From: Clostridia bacterium
Lineage (GTDB): Bacteria; Bacillota; Clostridia; Oscillospirales; CAG-272
Assembly (NCBI GenBank): GCA_017411745.1
Contig: JAFQPM010000002.1
Location: 143,810 to 187,331 of the forward strand
DNA: 43,522 nucleotides
Direction of reading: 5' to 3'
Shown here: piece by piece, positions 30,748 to 39,382 of the stretch
How positions within the stretch are numbered: position 1 is the first letter of the stretch
Layout: each line of letters begins with the position of its first letter
The notes under the pieces: model-generated
The model's database searches: none
What the model was told of the DNA's origin: nothing
What the model saw: the letters and a program-made list of their open reading frames with translations, nothing else
Program-made: the position numbers and the translations under genes

Positions 30748-31611
30748 CTATTTATCAGTCTCGCTGTACAGCGCCGCACCTATGACGGTGCCGAAGCTTG
30801 CATTTTCGGGAATTATAAAATTGATTCCAAATGAGGTGAGGTTCTCAAAAACGTCGCGGACGGGCTTGATCGTTGTGAGATTGCCTATCAGAACGACATT
30901 CTTGATTCCGTGGCCTCTTGCGGTAAATACCGCCATCATAGCGATGGTCTCGGCGACCATATTAGCAACGCCGAGCGCAATATCACTGTTGCTTGCCATA
31001 TCCGAAAGCTTGCCGAAGTTGGACGCGGTCAGATTTTCGTTGATGCCCGTGAATTTGGCATTCTTGGAGATATCGCCGACGCGCAGATCGATATTGGCGA
31101 GATTTCCGTCCGCACATATCTCCTCAATGTGCTCGACTGTGTCGATTCCCGTCATTTTTTTAGTAAGACCGAGAAGTGTACCGCCGCCGACACCCGTACC
31201 GCCGAGATAGTTTATCTTGGTGTCGCTTCCCTCTTTTTTCGCGTGGATAAGCGCAGTTCCCGTGCCCATGCTTACAACTATCGCTTCGTCAAGTCCCGAA
31301 AGATAGAGTCCGCCTATGCCGGCAGCCGAAAACTCGGGAACGGTGTTACAATTCAAGGAATATATCGGCTTTTGCATATAGGTAGAGCCGACACCCGTGA
31401 TCATAATGCGGTCGATATCGCTCAAGGAGAGGTTGTTTTCGGCTATGAATTTTCCGAAAGCGCCGTATATTGATGTTATAGGGTCGGTCGCTCTGACGAG
31501 AAACGGAGATATAAGCTGATTATCGCCGCTATCATTCATTTTGAAGCCGACTATTTTCGTAGTGCTTCCGCCGACGTCTATACCGATAACGTTTTTTATA
31601 TTTGTGCTCAT
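30748..31611 (-). CDS. coaW: Type II pantothenate kinase
   Basis: Phosphorylates pantothenate in the first step of coenzyme A synthesis. The 287-residue ASKHA-fold protein has the phosphate-binding loop GIDVGGSTTKIVGF (about residues 9-22), the central VVSMGTGTALIHA (about 111-123) and GGTGVGGGTLLGL (about 133-145), plus VLIGNLTTIKPVRD near the C-terminus. These are type II features, as in Staphylococcus CoaW, not the CoaA or CoaX types. The ATG at 31611 has AAGGAGC 5 bp before it; the frame is open 20 codons further upstream but lacks a site. Type II enzymes generally escape feedback inhibition by CoA. Confidence 0.93.
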   Translation of the reverse strand: MSTNIKNVIGIDVGGSTTKIVGFKMNDSGDNQLISPFLVRATDPITSIYGAFGKFIAENNLSLSDIDRIMITGVGSTYMQKPIYSLNCNTVPEFSAAGIGGLYLSGLDEAIVVSMGTGTALIHAKKEGSDTKINYLGGTGVGGGTLLGLTKKMTGIDTVEHIEEICADGNLANIDLRVGDISKNAKFTGINENLTASNFGKLSDMASNSDIALGVANMVAETIAMMAVFTARGHGIKNVVLIGNLTTIKPVRDVFENLTSFGINFIIPENASFGTVIGAALYSETDK

Positions 31612-31677
31612 TTTTTGCTCCTTTTCTGCAAGGATTTTACAATATTGGGGCATTTTTACCGACAATATCATAAAATA

Positions 31678-31706
31678 ATTATATCACCATCTTGAAAAAA
31701 ATGCAA
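31678..31706 (-). promoter_or_regulatory. coaW promoter
   Basis: On the minus strand TTGCAT (31701-31706), 17 bp, TATAAT (31678-31683). Its -35 region overlaps the rqcH promoter on the other strand. Confidence 0.7.
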
Positions 31707-31720
31707 TAAGGTGCTATAAT
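31692..31720 (+). promoter_or_regulatory. rqcH promoter
   Basis: TTGAAA (31692-31697), 17 bp, TATAAT (31715-31720), 63 bp before the rqcH start. The two opposite promoters share positions 31692-31706. Confidence 0.82.
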
Positions 31721-31782
31721 ATTGTTTGAAATTATTTGAAAAATTCAAAAACTGTGTTTTAAACGATGAGAGGTTATATAGA

Positions 31783-33552
31783 ATGGCATTTGATGCGGGC
31801 ATGCTCGCTTGCGTAGTTCACGAGATCAAAAGCGTGGCGCGTGGCGGAAGAATTGAGAAGATATATCAGCCCGAACGGGATGAGATAATATTGCAGATGA
31901 GGACCACTTGCGGAGGCAAGCGCCTGCTTATAAACGCGGGCTCTAATTGCCCCCGAATAAGCTTTACCTCGGTCCAGAAGGAAAACCCGATGCAAGCACC
32001 GATGTTTTGCATGCTTCTTCGCAAGCATCTGACGAGTGCTTGTCTTTCCGAGATCGAGCAGCTTGGATTTGAGCGCGTTGTGAAGCTTACCTTTGATACG
32101 CGCGACGAAATGGGCTTTGAGTGTAAAAAGTATCTTATTGCCGAGGTCATGGGCAAATACAGTAACCTCATTTTTGCCGATGAGAAGTCGAAGGTTATCT
32201 CTGCGCTAAAAACTATTGATTTTACCACGAGCAGTCTTCGTCAGGTGTTGCCGGGCATGACCTACGAGTTACCCCCCGCGCAGAACAAGCTTGATCCGAC
32301 TAAAACGAATTTTGACGAGTTCTCTGCCGCTTTTGCAGATTTTCCTACCGAAAAAGGTGCGGAAAAGTTTATTACCTCGACGTATCTTGGCATATCCACG
32401 AGCATTGCGCGTGAGATCGTTTATCGTGCCTGCGGTCGTTTTGACGCGACGACGTGTGAGGTGGGCTGCGAGAAGCTTTATTCCTCGTTTGCGCTTATAT
32501 TTGAAGCGATGTCGAGAGGCGAATTTGCACCTACGGTAATTCTTGAAAATACTGCGCCGATCGAATATGCCTTTGTTGATCTTGGCTACTACGGCTCGGG
32601 CTTTGAGCACAGAGCCTTTGAGAGCGTAAGCGAAGCGCTGGATCTTTATTTTGCGAGTCGTGACCGTGAGCAGCGAGTCAGACAGCGTGCGGCTGATATT
32701 CTCGGATTGTTAACTCACGCCGAGGCGCGATTGATAAAGAAGATCGACGTGCAGGAAAAGGAGCTTGCCGACTGTGTCAAGGGCGAAAAATACAAAAATT
32801 ACGGTGATCTTATTACGGCTAACATCTATAAGCTGAAGCGCGGCGACAAGGCGGTCGAGCTTATTGACTACGAAAGCTGGAACGAGGAGAAACAAGACTT
32901 TGACACGGTGCTTATCGAGCTTGACGAGAGACTTTCCCCTGCTGCCAACGCACAGAGATATTACAAGCTTTACAACAAGTCAAAGACCGCAAAGGTCGAG
33001 CTTGCAAAGCAGCTTGATATTGCAAGAAGCGAGCTTGAATACGTATATTCGGTGTTTGATGCGCTGACTAAGGCGGAGACCACCGCAGACCTCTCCGAGA
33101 TACGCGACGAGCTTTACAGAAGCGGATACGCCTCCAAAATGAAGGGATACAGTTCCCCGAAAAAGCATCCCGCGCCTGTGATAGCTGAATTTGTGACCAC
33201 GAACGGCTACCGTGTGCTTTGCGGTAAGAATAACTATCAAAACGAATATATCACCCACAAGCTTGCCGAGAGGCACGATTATTGGTTCCACGCGAAGAAT
33301 ATGGCGGGCTCGCACGTTTTGATGATAACAAACGGAGAAGAACCGCCTGCCGAGGATTTCACCGATGCTTGCGAGATCGCGGCGTATTACTCCAAGGCAA
33401 AGGGCACGGCGGGAGTTGAGGTAGACTATCTCTTTGCGCGCGGAGTAAAGAAGGTATCGGGAGCAAAGCCCGGATTCGTTATCTACCATAATAACTGGTC
33501 TGCATTCGTTACTCCCGACGAAGAAAAGATCAAGAGAATGAGAAAGAAATAA
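31783..33552 (+). CDS. rqcH: Ribosome quality control protein RqcH (NFACT family, Rqc2 homologue)
   Basis: Binds stalled 50S-peptidyl-tRNA complexes and adds C-terminal Ala tails that mark the peptide for degradation; older annotations say fibronectin-binding protein. The 589-residue product has the NFACT-N domain (MAFDAGMLACVVHEI at the start, YLIAEVMGKYSNLIF near 124-138), a helical middle with a coiled coil (about 290-440) and the NFACT-R domain with RHDYWFHAKNMAGSHVLM near 503-520. I start at 31783, where GAGAGG lies 9 bp upstream and the family consensus begins; a frame extension of 19 codons is unlikely. Confidence 0.94.
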   Translation: MAFDAGMLACVVHEIKSVARGGRIEKIYQPERDEIILQMRTTCGGKRLLINAGSNCPRISFTSVQKENPMQAPMFCMLLRKHLTSACLSEIEQLGFERVVKLTFDTRDEMGFECKKYLIAEVMGKYSNLIFADEKSKVISALKTIDFTTSSLRQVLPGMTYELPPAQNKLDPTKTNFDEFSAAFADFPTEKGAEKFITSTYLGISTSIAREIVYRACGRFDATTCEVGCEKLYSSFALIFEAMSRGEFAPTVILENTAPIEYAFVDLGYYGSGFEHRAFESVSEALDLYFASRDREQRVRQRAADILGLLTHAEARLIKKIDVQEKELADCVKGEKYKNYGDLITANIYKLKRGDKAVELIDYESWNEEKQDFDTVLIELDERLSPAANAQRYYKLYNKSKTAKVELAKQLDIARSELEYVYSVFDALTKAETTADLSEIRDELYRSGYASKMKGYSSPKKHPAPVIAEFVTTNGYRVLCGKNNYQNEYITHKLAERHDYWFHAKNMAGSHVLMITNGEEPPAEDFTDACEIAAYYSKAKGTAGVEVDYLFARGVKKVSGAKPGFVIYHNNWSAFVTPDEEKIKRMRKK

Positions 33553-33560
33553 ACTTGAAA

Positions 33561-33596
33561 AAAACGGATACTCCGAGATTTCGGAGTATCCGTTTT
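33561..33596. terminator. Bidirectional terminator
   Basis: AAAACGGATACTCCG-6 nt-CGGAGTATCCGTTTT: a perfect 15-bp stem between the convergent rqcH and GH109-like genes. Confidence 0.93.
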
Positions 33597-33599
33597 GCG

Positions 33600-34790
33600 T
33601 TATTTGATAAGCGTAAAATCGGGGATCTCAACGGGTCTGCTTCCCTCGCGGATCGAAATGTCCGAAAGAGGAGTTATACACATCCACGCTGCCGCGTCGT
33701 AAACGTCTATAGGAGATTTGCCACCGTTTATTACGTAGTTGAAAAATTCATTGTAAACAAGATAGTCCATGCCGCCGTGTCCGCCGCGAAGTCCGTCTGC
33801 AAGAAATTTCTTCCACATGGGATGGTCGTATTTTTCAGCGTATACGTCGAGCGCATTATTCCAGTTGGGCGACCAATTCCAGTGCGAAGCCTCGTCGAAA
33901 TCGGTGTCAAAATAGATGTAATTTCCATCCTCGCGATACATACCGCGTGTGCCGTGGACCGTAAAGTTGCGGCTGTAGGGGCGACCGCAGGTGGTATCGA
34001 GCATCAAAGAGATCGTCGCGCCGTTGGAGCACATAATGTTGGTCGTTACTATATCACCCTGATTGAATTTCTGATCGATGAATTTGCTCTGAATCGTGTC
34101 GGGGTGAAGTCTTGCGTAGTCGTTAAGTCCGACCGACTTCGAGGACATCGAGGTAAGATACAGCATGCGGTTTCCGCGATTTATATCAAGTATCTGTGCT
34201 ATGGGACCGAGCTCGTGAGTGGGATAATTTTCGCAATTACGGTTAATATAATTGTTAAGGCGGTAATGACGCATCTCCTCTCCGCGAAGAACCTCGGTGC
34301 GAAGGTCGTGCTGATACGCACCCTCACAGTGAACTATCTCGCCGAAAAGGCCCTGCTTTACGATGTTCATTGCCATCATTTCAAATCTGCCGTAGCAGCA
34401 GTTTTCAAGGAACATAAAGGGAGTTTTGGTTCTGATCTGAGTTTTTACGAGCTCGTAGCATTCTTCGAGATCGTAAGCGCCTCCGACCTCAAGACCCGTG
34501 GGGATTCCCGCCTCCATCGCTTCGCAAGCGATCTTGACGTGTGTTTCCCATGATGTCATTACAAGGACCGCGTCAACGTCCTTGCGGGCAAAGATCTCCT
34601 TATAATCGGTCGTGCCGAATACGTCCTTGCCGGTTTCTTCCTTGATCTGCGATGCGATCAGATCGACTCTGTCCTGATACAAGTCGCAAATAGCCACTAT
34701 CTCGCAGTTTTCCATTCCGAGAAATAGAGGCTTGATGAGCGACTGCCCTCTTGCGCCAAGACCAATAATGGCTGTTCTTACCTTTTCCAT
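33600..34790 (-). CDS. Gfo/Idh/MocA family protein, GH109-type (alpha-N-acetylgalactosaminidase-like)
   Basis: 396-residue protein with an N-terminal Rossmann fold (TAIIGLGARGQSLIKPL, residues about 6-22) and a C-terminal alpha/beta domain. Several stretches match what I know of family GH109, whose members use tightly bound NAD to cleave alpha-GalNAc by a redox-elimination route: LEVGGAYDLEECYEL, ENCCYGRFEMMAMNIVKQGL, FGEIVHCEGAYQHDLR, NYPTHELGPIAQILDINRG and GGHGGMDYLVYNEFF. Unlike secreted GH109 enzymes it has no signal peptide, so it would act on imported sugars. A plain sugar dehydrogenase is the alternative. Its monocistronic promoter is at 34834-34862. Confidence 0.87.
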   Translation of the reverse strand: MEKVRTAIIGLGARGQSLIKPLFLGMENCEIVAICDLYQDRVDLIASQIKEETGKDVFGTTDYKEIFARKDVDAVLVMTSWETHVKIACEAMEAGIPTGLEVGGAYDLEECYELVKTQIRTKTPFMFLENCCYGRFEMMAMNIVKQGLFGEIVHCEGAYQHDLRTEVLRGEEMRHYRLNNYINRNCENYPTHELGPIAQILDINRGNRMLYLTSMSSKSVGLNDYARLHPDTIQSKFIDQKFNQGDIVTTNIMCSNGATISLMLDTTCGRPYSRNFTVHGTRGMYREDGNYIYFDTDFDEASHWNWSPNWNNALDVYAEKYDHPMWKKFLADGLRGGHGGMDYLVYNEFFNYVINGGKSPIDVYDAAAWMCITPLSDISIREGSRPVEIPDFTLIK

Positions 34791-34833
34791 AGCTTTTTCT
34801 ACCTTTCAAGATCATATTGAACTTTGAAACCAC

Positions 34834-34862
34834 AGTATATCATAAATCTCTTTGATTGTCAA
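34834..34862 (-). promoter_or_regulatory. Promoter of the GH109-like gene
   Basis: On the minus strand TTGACA (34857-34862), 17 bp, TATACT (34834-34839), 44 bp before the start codon. Confidence 0.83.
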
Positions 34863-34915
34863 TAAAATCTAATAGAAATAGTTTGTAAATAAAGTGTTAA
34901 AGAAAAGTTGATTTG

Positions 34916-34944
34916 TTGACAAAATCCGCAATTTATTGTATACT
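34916..34944 (+). promoter_or_regulatory. Promoter of the marR-type gene
   Basis: TTGACA (34916-34921), 17 bp, TATACT (34939-34944), about 70 bp before the MarR start. It is divergent from the promoter at 34834-34862 with about 53 bp between the -35 boxes. Confidence 0.83.
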
Positions 34945-35014
34945 GTATTCAATGGGTAAAAAACTTGAATTATAGGCTTTTTGGTCGTATCTGATCGATG
35001 GAGGTAAATATTTT

Positions 35015-35458
35015 ATGGAAAATTTTTCCGAAATTGCGGTTTGTATCGAAAACATCAGCAAAAAGATAAGCAGGATAAAGCAGGAAAAGACCACAAAACT
35101 TGGTATAAGAAACGCGCATTTCACTTGTATGATGCACATTGATCTTTCCCCTGACGGATTGACACCCACAGAAATATCACGTGACTGCAACGTGGACAAG
35201 GCTTTCGTTTCGCGGACCACCGCCGATCTGATCAAGGGCGGATTTATCTGTACCAACGCAAAATTTCACGACGGCAGAAAGTACAGAAACAAATACATAC
35301 TTACCGAAAGAGGTAAGGAAGTTATCTGCGATATAAAGAACGCTATTGAGGAGTATTTTGCTGAGCTTGGCAGTAAGATCGGCGAGTATGAAATAAAAAG
35401 CTTTTTAAAGGTAGTCGTTTCTATTAACGGTATCATTGAAAAACAGGTCGAGGCATGA
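35015..35458 (+). CDS. MarR family transcriptional regulator
   Basis: 147-residue winged-helix regulator. The recognition region is LTPTEISRDCNVDKAFVSRT (about residues 50-69), and the wing is FHDGRKYRNKYILTERGKEV (about 88-107). Helices at each end would form the dimer. The gap to the acyl-CoA ligase is 30 bp with no terminator, so the two form an operon. The regulator may respond to a fatty acid or acyl-CoA and control its own operon. A GGAGGTAAATATTTT stretch precedes the ATG. Confidence 0.93.
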   Translation: MENFSEIAVCIENISKKISRIKQEKTTKLGIRNAHFTCMMHIDLSPDGLTPTEISRDCNVDKAFVSRTTADLIKGGFICTNAKFHDGRKYRNKYILTERGKEVICDIKNAIEEYFAELGSKIGEYEIKSFLKVVVSINGIIEKQVEA

Positions 35459-35488
35459 TCGCTTGATCGAAGAAAGGAAAGTATAGAT

Positions 35489-37207
35489 ATGAGTAACACT
35501 AAGATTCCTAACAGAAAGAAAATGGAGCGAGAGCTTCCTTTGGTATGGGATATAAATGACGTTATAGGATATATAAAGTCCCACGGAGATAAGGTCTGCT
35601 ACAAATATTTTGAAAATGGTGCACTTCTCGAAATGACCTACTCCGAGGTGTATGATACAGTCAATAAGGTTGCGGCGGCGTATGACAAGCTTGGTCTTTC
35701 GGGCAAGCGAGTTGCCGTTATAGGTGATACCTCTCCTCAATGGCTCTGCAGCTATATGGGTGCATTGGCGTCGGGTACCGTTGTCATTCCTATGGATAAG
35801 GAGCTTGCAGTTCCTGAGATCGAGAAGTTTCTTGAAATGGTTGAGGCTGACGCTGTCATATATTCGAAGTCGTTTAATGAAAAGCTTGCTGGAACTATCG
35901 AAGCTCACCCTACCCTGAAGCGCTTTATTCCTATCAGCTTTAACGGTGAAGCTTCCGACAAGATAATTCCCTTTGCGGATTTTTTGGAGATAGGCGCAAA
36001 ACATCTTGAAGACGGATATACTGTCGGAAGAGTTCAGAATCGCGACACTATGTGCGAAATGCTCTTTACCTCGGGTACTACCGGTACGAGCAAGTGCGTA
36101 ATGCTCTCGCAGAATAATATTTTCTCTGCGGTCAGATCTGCTATTCAGTCGGTTTGCTTTACTCCTGAAGACGTGCTTGTGTCGGTGCTCCCCGTTCATC
36201 ATACTTACGAGCTTATGTGCTTGCTGGCGGGAAGCTGCTTTGGCATTACCATCTGTATAAACGATTCTTTGCGCCACGTTATGAAGAACTTTGCACTCTT
36301 TAAGCCTACGGGTCTTGTTCTCGTTCCTATGTTCCTTAATACGATGTATAAGAGGATCTGGTCCGAGGCAGAGCGTACGGGCAAGGATAAGGTTCTCAAA
36401 GCAGCGCTCGGTGCATCAAGAGGCATGATGAAGGTCGGAATCGATATGAGAAAGACTCTTTTCAAGTCGGTTCTTGCGGCGTTTGGCGGCAGACTTGACC
36501 ACGTTATCTGCGGTGGAGCCAAGCTTAATCCCGATCTTATAGTTGCTTTTGAAGAATTTGGAATCTCCGTATTTGAGGGCTTCGGTATTACCGAGTGCTC
36601 GCCTCTGGTTTCGGTTACTCCCTACTATGCAAGAAAGCTTGGAGCTATCGGTCCCAGCGTTCCCTCTTGCAAGGTGCGCATAGATCCCAACGGCGAGGAA
36701 ACTCCCGAGGGATACGCTATGGGTGAGGTTCAGGTCAAGGGCGACAACGTTATGATCGGCTACTACAATAATCCCGAGGCAAACGCTGAGGTATTCACCG
36801 ACGACGGTTGGTTCCGCACGGGCGACGTAGGATACCTTGACAATGATAACTATCTCTATCTTACGGGACGAATCAAGTTCGTTATCGTGCTTGAAAACGG
36901 TAAAAACGTATTCCCCGAGGAGATCGAGGAATATCTTGACGCTATTGACACGATCAGTGAGGCTTGTGTAGTAGGAAGAAAGAACCCCGATAGTGACGAG
37001 GTTGTTCTTACCGCTGTCGTTTATCCTGATTTTACTAAGTTCCCCAAGGACGTTGACGACGCTACCGTAAAGGAAACTATCAGAAAGGCTATCAATACAA
37101 CGAACAAGAGACTTCCCACCTACAAGCAGATCAAGGCAGTTGAGGTGAGAAAGACCGAATTTGAGAAAACTACCACTAAAAAGATCAAGAGACAGTTGGT
37201 AAAATAA
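35489..37207 (+). CDS. AMP-dependent acyl-CoA synthetase (long-chain type)
   Basis: Activates a carboxylic acid with ATP and joins it to CoA. The 572-residue ANL-family enzyme has the P-loop LFTSGTTGTSKCVMLSQNN (about residues 192-210), the A5 segment VFEGFGITECSPLVSVTPYY (about 361-380), GWFRTGDVGYLD (about 438-449) and the hinge YLTGRIKFVIVLENGKNVFP with the C-terminal Lys region ending EFEKTTTKKIKRQ. Overall it resembles long-chain fatty acid CoA ligases (FadD-like). Co-transcription with a MarR regulator suggests induction by its substrate. No beta-oxidation genes are near, so use in phospholipid synthesis from exogenous acids is as likely as breakdown. Confidence 0.92.
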   Translation: MSNTKIPNRKKMERELPLVWDINDVIGYIKSHGDKVCYKYFENGALLEMTYSEVYDTVNKVAAAYDKLGLSGKRVAVIGDTSPQWLCSYMGALASGTVVIPMDKELAVPEIEKFLEMVEADAVIYSKSFNEKLAGTIEAHPTLKRFIPISFNGEASDKIIPFADFLEIGAKHLEDGYTVGRVQNRDTMCEMLFTSGTTGTSKCVMLSQNNIFSAVRSAIQSVCFTPEDVLVSVLPVHHTYELMCLLAGSCFGITICINDSLRHVMKNFALFKPTGLVLVPMFLNTMYKRIWSEAERTGKDKVLKAALGASRGMMKVGIDMRKTLFKSVLAAFGGRLDHVICGGAKLNPDLIVAFEEFGISVFEGFGITECSPLVSVTPYYARKLGAIGPSVPSCKVRIDPNGEETPEGYAMGEVQVKGDNVMIGYYNNPEANAEVFTDDGWFRTGDVGYLDNDNYLYLTGRIKFVIVLENGKNVFPEEIEEYLDAIDTISEACVVGRKNPDSDEVVLTAVVYPDFTKFPKDVDDATVKETIRKAINTTNKRLPTYKQIKAVEVRKTEFEKTTTKKIKRQLVK

Positions 37208-37216
37208 TTTATTATG

Positions 37217-37250
37217 AAAATTCCCGAGATGTATGAATTTCGGGAATTTT
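37217..37250 (+). terminator. Rho-independent terminator of the acyl-CoA ligase operon
   Basis: AAAATTCCCGA-12 nt-TCGGGAATTTT plus T: an 11-bp stem starting 9 bp after the stop. Confidence 0.88.
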
Positions 37251-37326
37251 TGTGCATATTTTATCAATGCATAGCAAAGAATTACGCTCCTATGGCGGTT
37301 TTTTGTCAAAAAATTGTGATATGCTC

Positions 37327-37355
37327 TTGTTTTTTACCTTGTTTTGTGATATTAT
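37327..37355 (+). promoter_or_regulatory. nadE promoter
   Basis: TTGTTT (37327-37332), 17 bp, TATTAT (37350-37355), 34 bp before the nadE start. It is a moderate match. Confidence 0.6.
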
Positions 37356-37389
37356 AGTCTTATATAAATAAGAAAAAGGACTGTGATCT

Positions 37390-39333
37390 ATGAGAGACGG
37401 TTATATCAAGGTGGCATCGGCAACGCCCACGATAAAGCTTGCCGATACTGTTTTCAATACTAAAGCCTGCATTGATCTTGCAACGAGAGCAAGCGAGGCG
37501 GGTGTAAAGGTGCTCGTTTTCCCCGAGCTTACGCTTACGGGGTATTCTTGTGGTGACCTTTTTAATACCGAAACACTTTTGAACGGTGCGCTTGACGGTC
37601 TGCGCGAATATATTTTGGCGACTGCTATGTTCGATATGATATCTGTGATAGGTCTGCCGATCTTATATAGTGATAAGATCTATAACTGTGCGGCGGTCGT
37701 TTCGGGTGGTCAGCTTCTCGGACTCGTGCCTAAGAAAAATTTGCCCAATCACACCGAATATTTTGAAATGAGGGCTTATACCCCTGCCCCCGACGATAAC
37801 TTCGCTTACGTTTTTGACGACAGTGTGGTCATATTCGGACTTAAGCAGATGTTCGTTTGCCGACAGATGCCCTCCTTGCGCATAGGCGTTGAGATCTGCG
37901 AGGATATTTGGGTATTTGATCCCCCTTCCAACGCGTTGGCGGCGGCAGGTGCTACGATAATTGCCAATCCCTCTGCTTCAAGTGAAACGGTCGGCAAGGA
38001 GGATTATCGCCGATCCTTAGTCAAGGTACAGTCTACACGTACGATGTCGGGATATATCTACGCGAGCCTGGGACTCGGAGAATCTACCTCAAGCTCGGTC
38101 TGCTCTGGTCACTGTATGATCTTTGAAAACGGTTCGCTGCTTGCAGAGAGAAAGCCCTTTGAATTTGACGCGGGTGATATGGTCATCAGCGAAATCGATC
38201 TGCAGAAGATCGTTCGCGCGCGCAGAGCTTGCAACACCTTCTCCAAGGACACCAAGGGAAATGAATATTCCGATATCGAATTCGATCTTTGCGAGGAGAA
38301 AACAGAGCTTACAAGATTAGTCGATCCTCATCCCTTCACACCCTCTGACAAGACCGAGATGGCTCGAAATTGTGAAACTATACTGACGATTCAGTCACAG
38401 GCGTTGGCACACAGAATTACCTCGTCTTACTCCAAAAATATGGTCGTTGGTATTTCGGGAGGACTTGATTCCTGCCTCGCGCTTCTCGTTATGGTGCGCG
38501 CGGCTGACTATCTTAAAATTCCACGCAAAAATATTATCGCGGTCACTATGCCTTGCTTTGGAACTACTGCGAGAACAAAAAACAACGCAACCGTTCTTTG
38601 TGAGCGACTCGGCGTTGATTTCAGATGCGTTGATATTTTTGATTCGGTAAATCAGCATTTTAAAGATATTGGACACGATCCTAGCGATCACAGCGTAGTA
38701 TATGAGAACGCGCAGGCTCGCGAGCGCACGCAGGTGCTTATGGATATTGCCAACAAAGAAGGCGGTATCGTAGTCGGAACGGGCGACCTTTCCGAGCTTG
38801 CTCTCGGTTGGGCGACCTATAACGGCGACCACATGTCGATGTACGGAGTTAATGCCTCGGTTCCGAAAACGCTTATAAGACACGTCGTAAGGCATTACGC
38901 CGATATTGAAAGGCAGAAGGGCGACGATGCTCTCGCTGACGCGATCTATGATATTATCGATACACCCGTATCTCCCGAGCTTCTCCCTGCCGATAAGGAC
39001 GGAAAGATAGCACAGAAGACCGAAGATCTCGTTGGACCATACGAGCTGCACGATTTCTATATTTACAATTTCGTTAAATACGGGTTTACCCCCCGAAAGA
39101 TCTTCAGGCTTGCAAAGATAGCTTTTGACGGCAGATATGACGATCAGACCCTCTTAAAATGGCTTGAGGTGTTTACAAAGCGCTTCTTCTCTCAGCAATT
39201 CAAGCGCTCCTGTATGCCTGACGGCCCTAAGGTCGGCAGCGTTTCACTCTCAAGCGCCGATTGGAGAATGCCCTCCGATGCAACGAGTGCTATATGGCTC
39301 AAGGAGATCGCAGAGATCCGATCTGAGCTTTGA
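37390..39333 (+). CDS. nadE: Glutamine-dependent NAD+ synthetase
   Basis: Amidates nicotinate adenine dinucleotide to NAD using ammonia from glutamine. The 647-residue product joins two domains. The N-terminal nitrilase-type glutaminase (about residues 1-290) has the Glu-Lys-Cys triad in VLVFPELTLTGYS, VPKKNLPNHTEYFEM and IGVEICEDIWVFDPP. The C-terminal synthetase domain has the PP-loop MVVGISGGLDSCLALLV (about 352-368) and GIVVGTGDLSELALGWATYN. It is the large bacterial form carrying its own glutaminase. A weak AAAAAGGA site precedes the ATG. It is a single-gene unit between two terminators. Confidence 0.96.
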   Translation: MRDGYIKVASATPTIKLADTVFNTKACIDLATRASEAGVKVLVFPELTLTGYSCGDLFNTETLLNGALDGLREYILATAMFDMISVIGLPILYSDKIYNCAAVVSGGQLLGLVPKKNLPNHTEYFEMRAYTPAPDDNFAYVFDDSVVIFGLKQMFVCRQMPSLRIGVEICEDIWVFDPPSNALAAAGATIIANPSASSETVGKEDYRRSLVKVQSTRTMSGYIYASLGLGESTSSSVCSGHCMIFENGSLLAERKPFEFDAGDMVISEIDLQKIVRARRACNTFSKDTKGNEYSDIEFDLCEEKTELTRLVDPHPFTPSDKTEMARNCETILTIQSQALAHRITSSYSKNMVVGISGGLDSCLALLVMVRAADYLKIPRKNIIAVTMPCFGTTARTKNNATVLCERLGVDFRCVDIFDSVNQHFKDIGHDPSDHSVVYENAQARERTQVLMDIANKEGGIVVGTGDLSELALGWATYNGDHMSMYGVNASVPKTLIRHVVRHYADIERQKGDDALADAIYDIIDTPVSPELLPADKDGKIAQKTEDLVGPYELHDFYIYNFVKYGFTPRKIFRLAKIAFDGRYDDQTLLKWLEVFTKRFFSQQFKRSCMPDGPKVGSVSLSSADWRMPSDATSAIWLKEIAEIRSEL

Positions 39334-39341
39334 ATTTAATA

Positions 39342-39377
39342 AAAAATCGCTTATGACAACCGTCATAAGCGATTTTT
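39342..39377. terminator. Bidirectional terminator
   Basis: AAAAATCGCTTATGAC-AACC-GTCATAAGCGATTTTT: a perfect 16-bp stem between the convergent nadE and membrane protein genes. Confidence 0.94.
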
Positions 39378-39382
39378 GTTGT

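Noticed and set aside
33555..34553. 332-codon open frame opposite the GH109-like gene
   Set aside because: It begins inside the rqcH terminator and has no recognisable motif, while the minus-strand gene is well supported.
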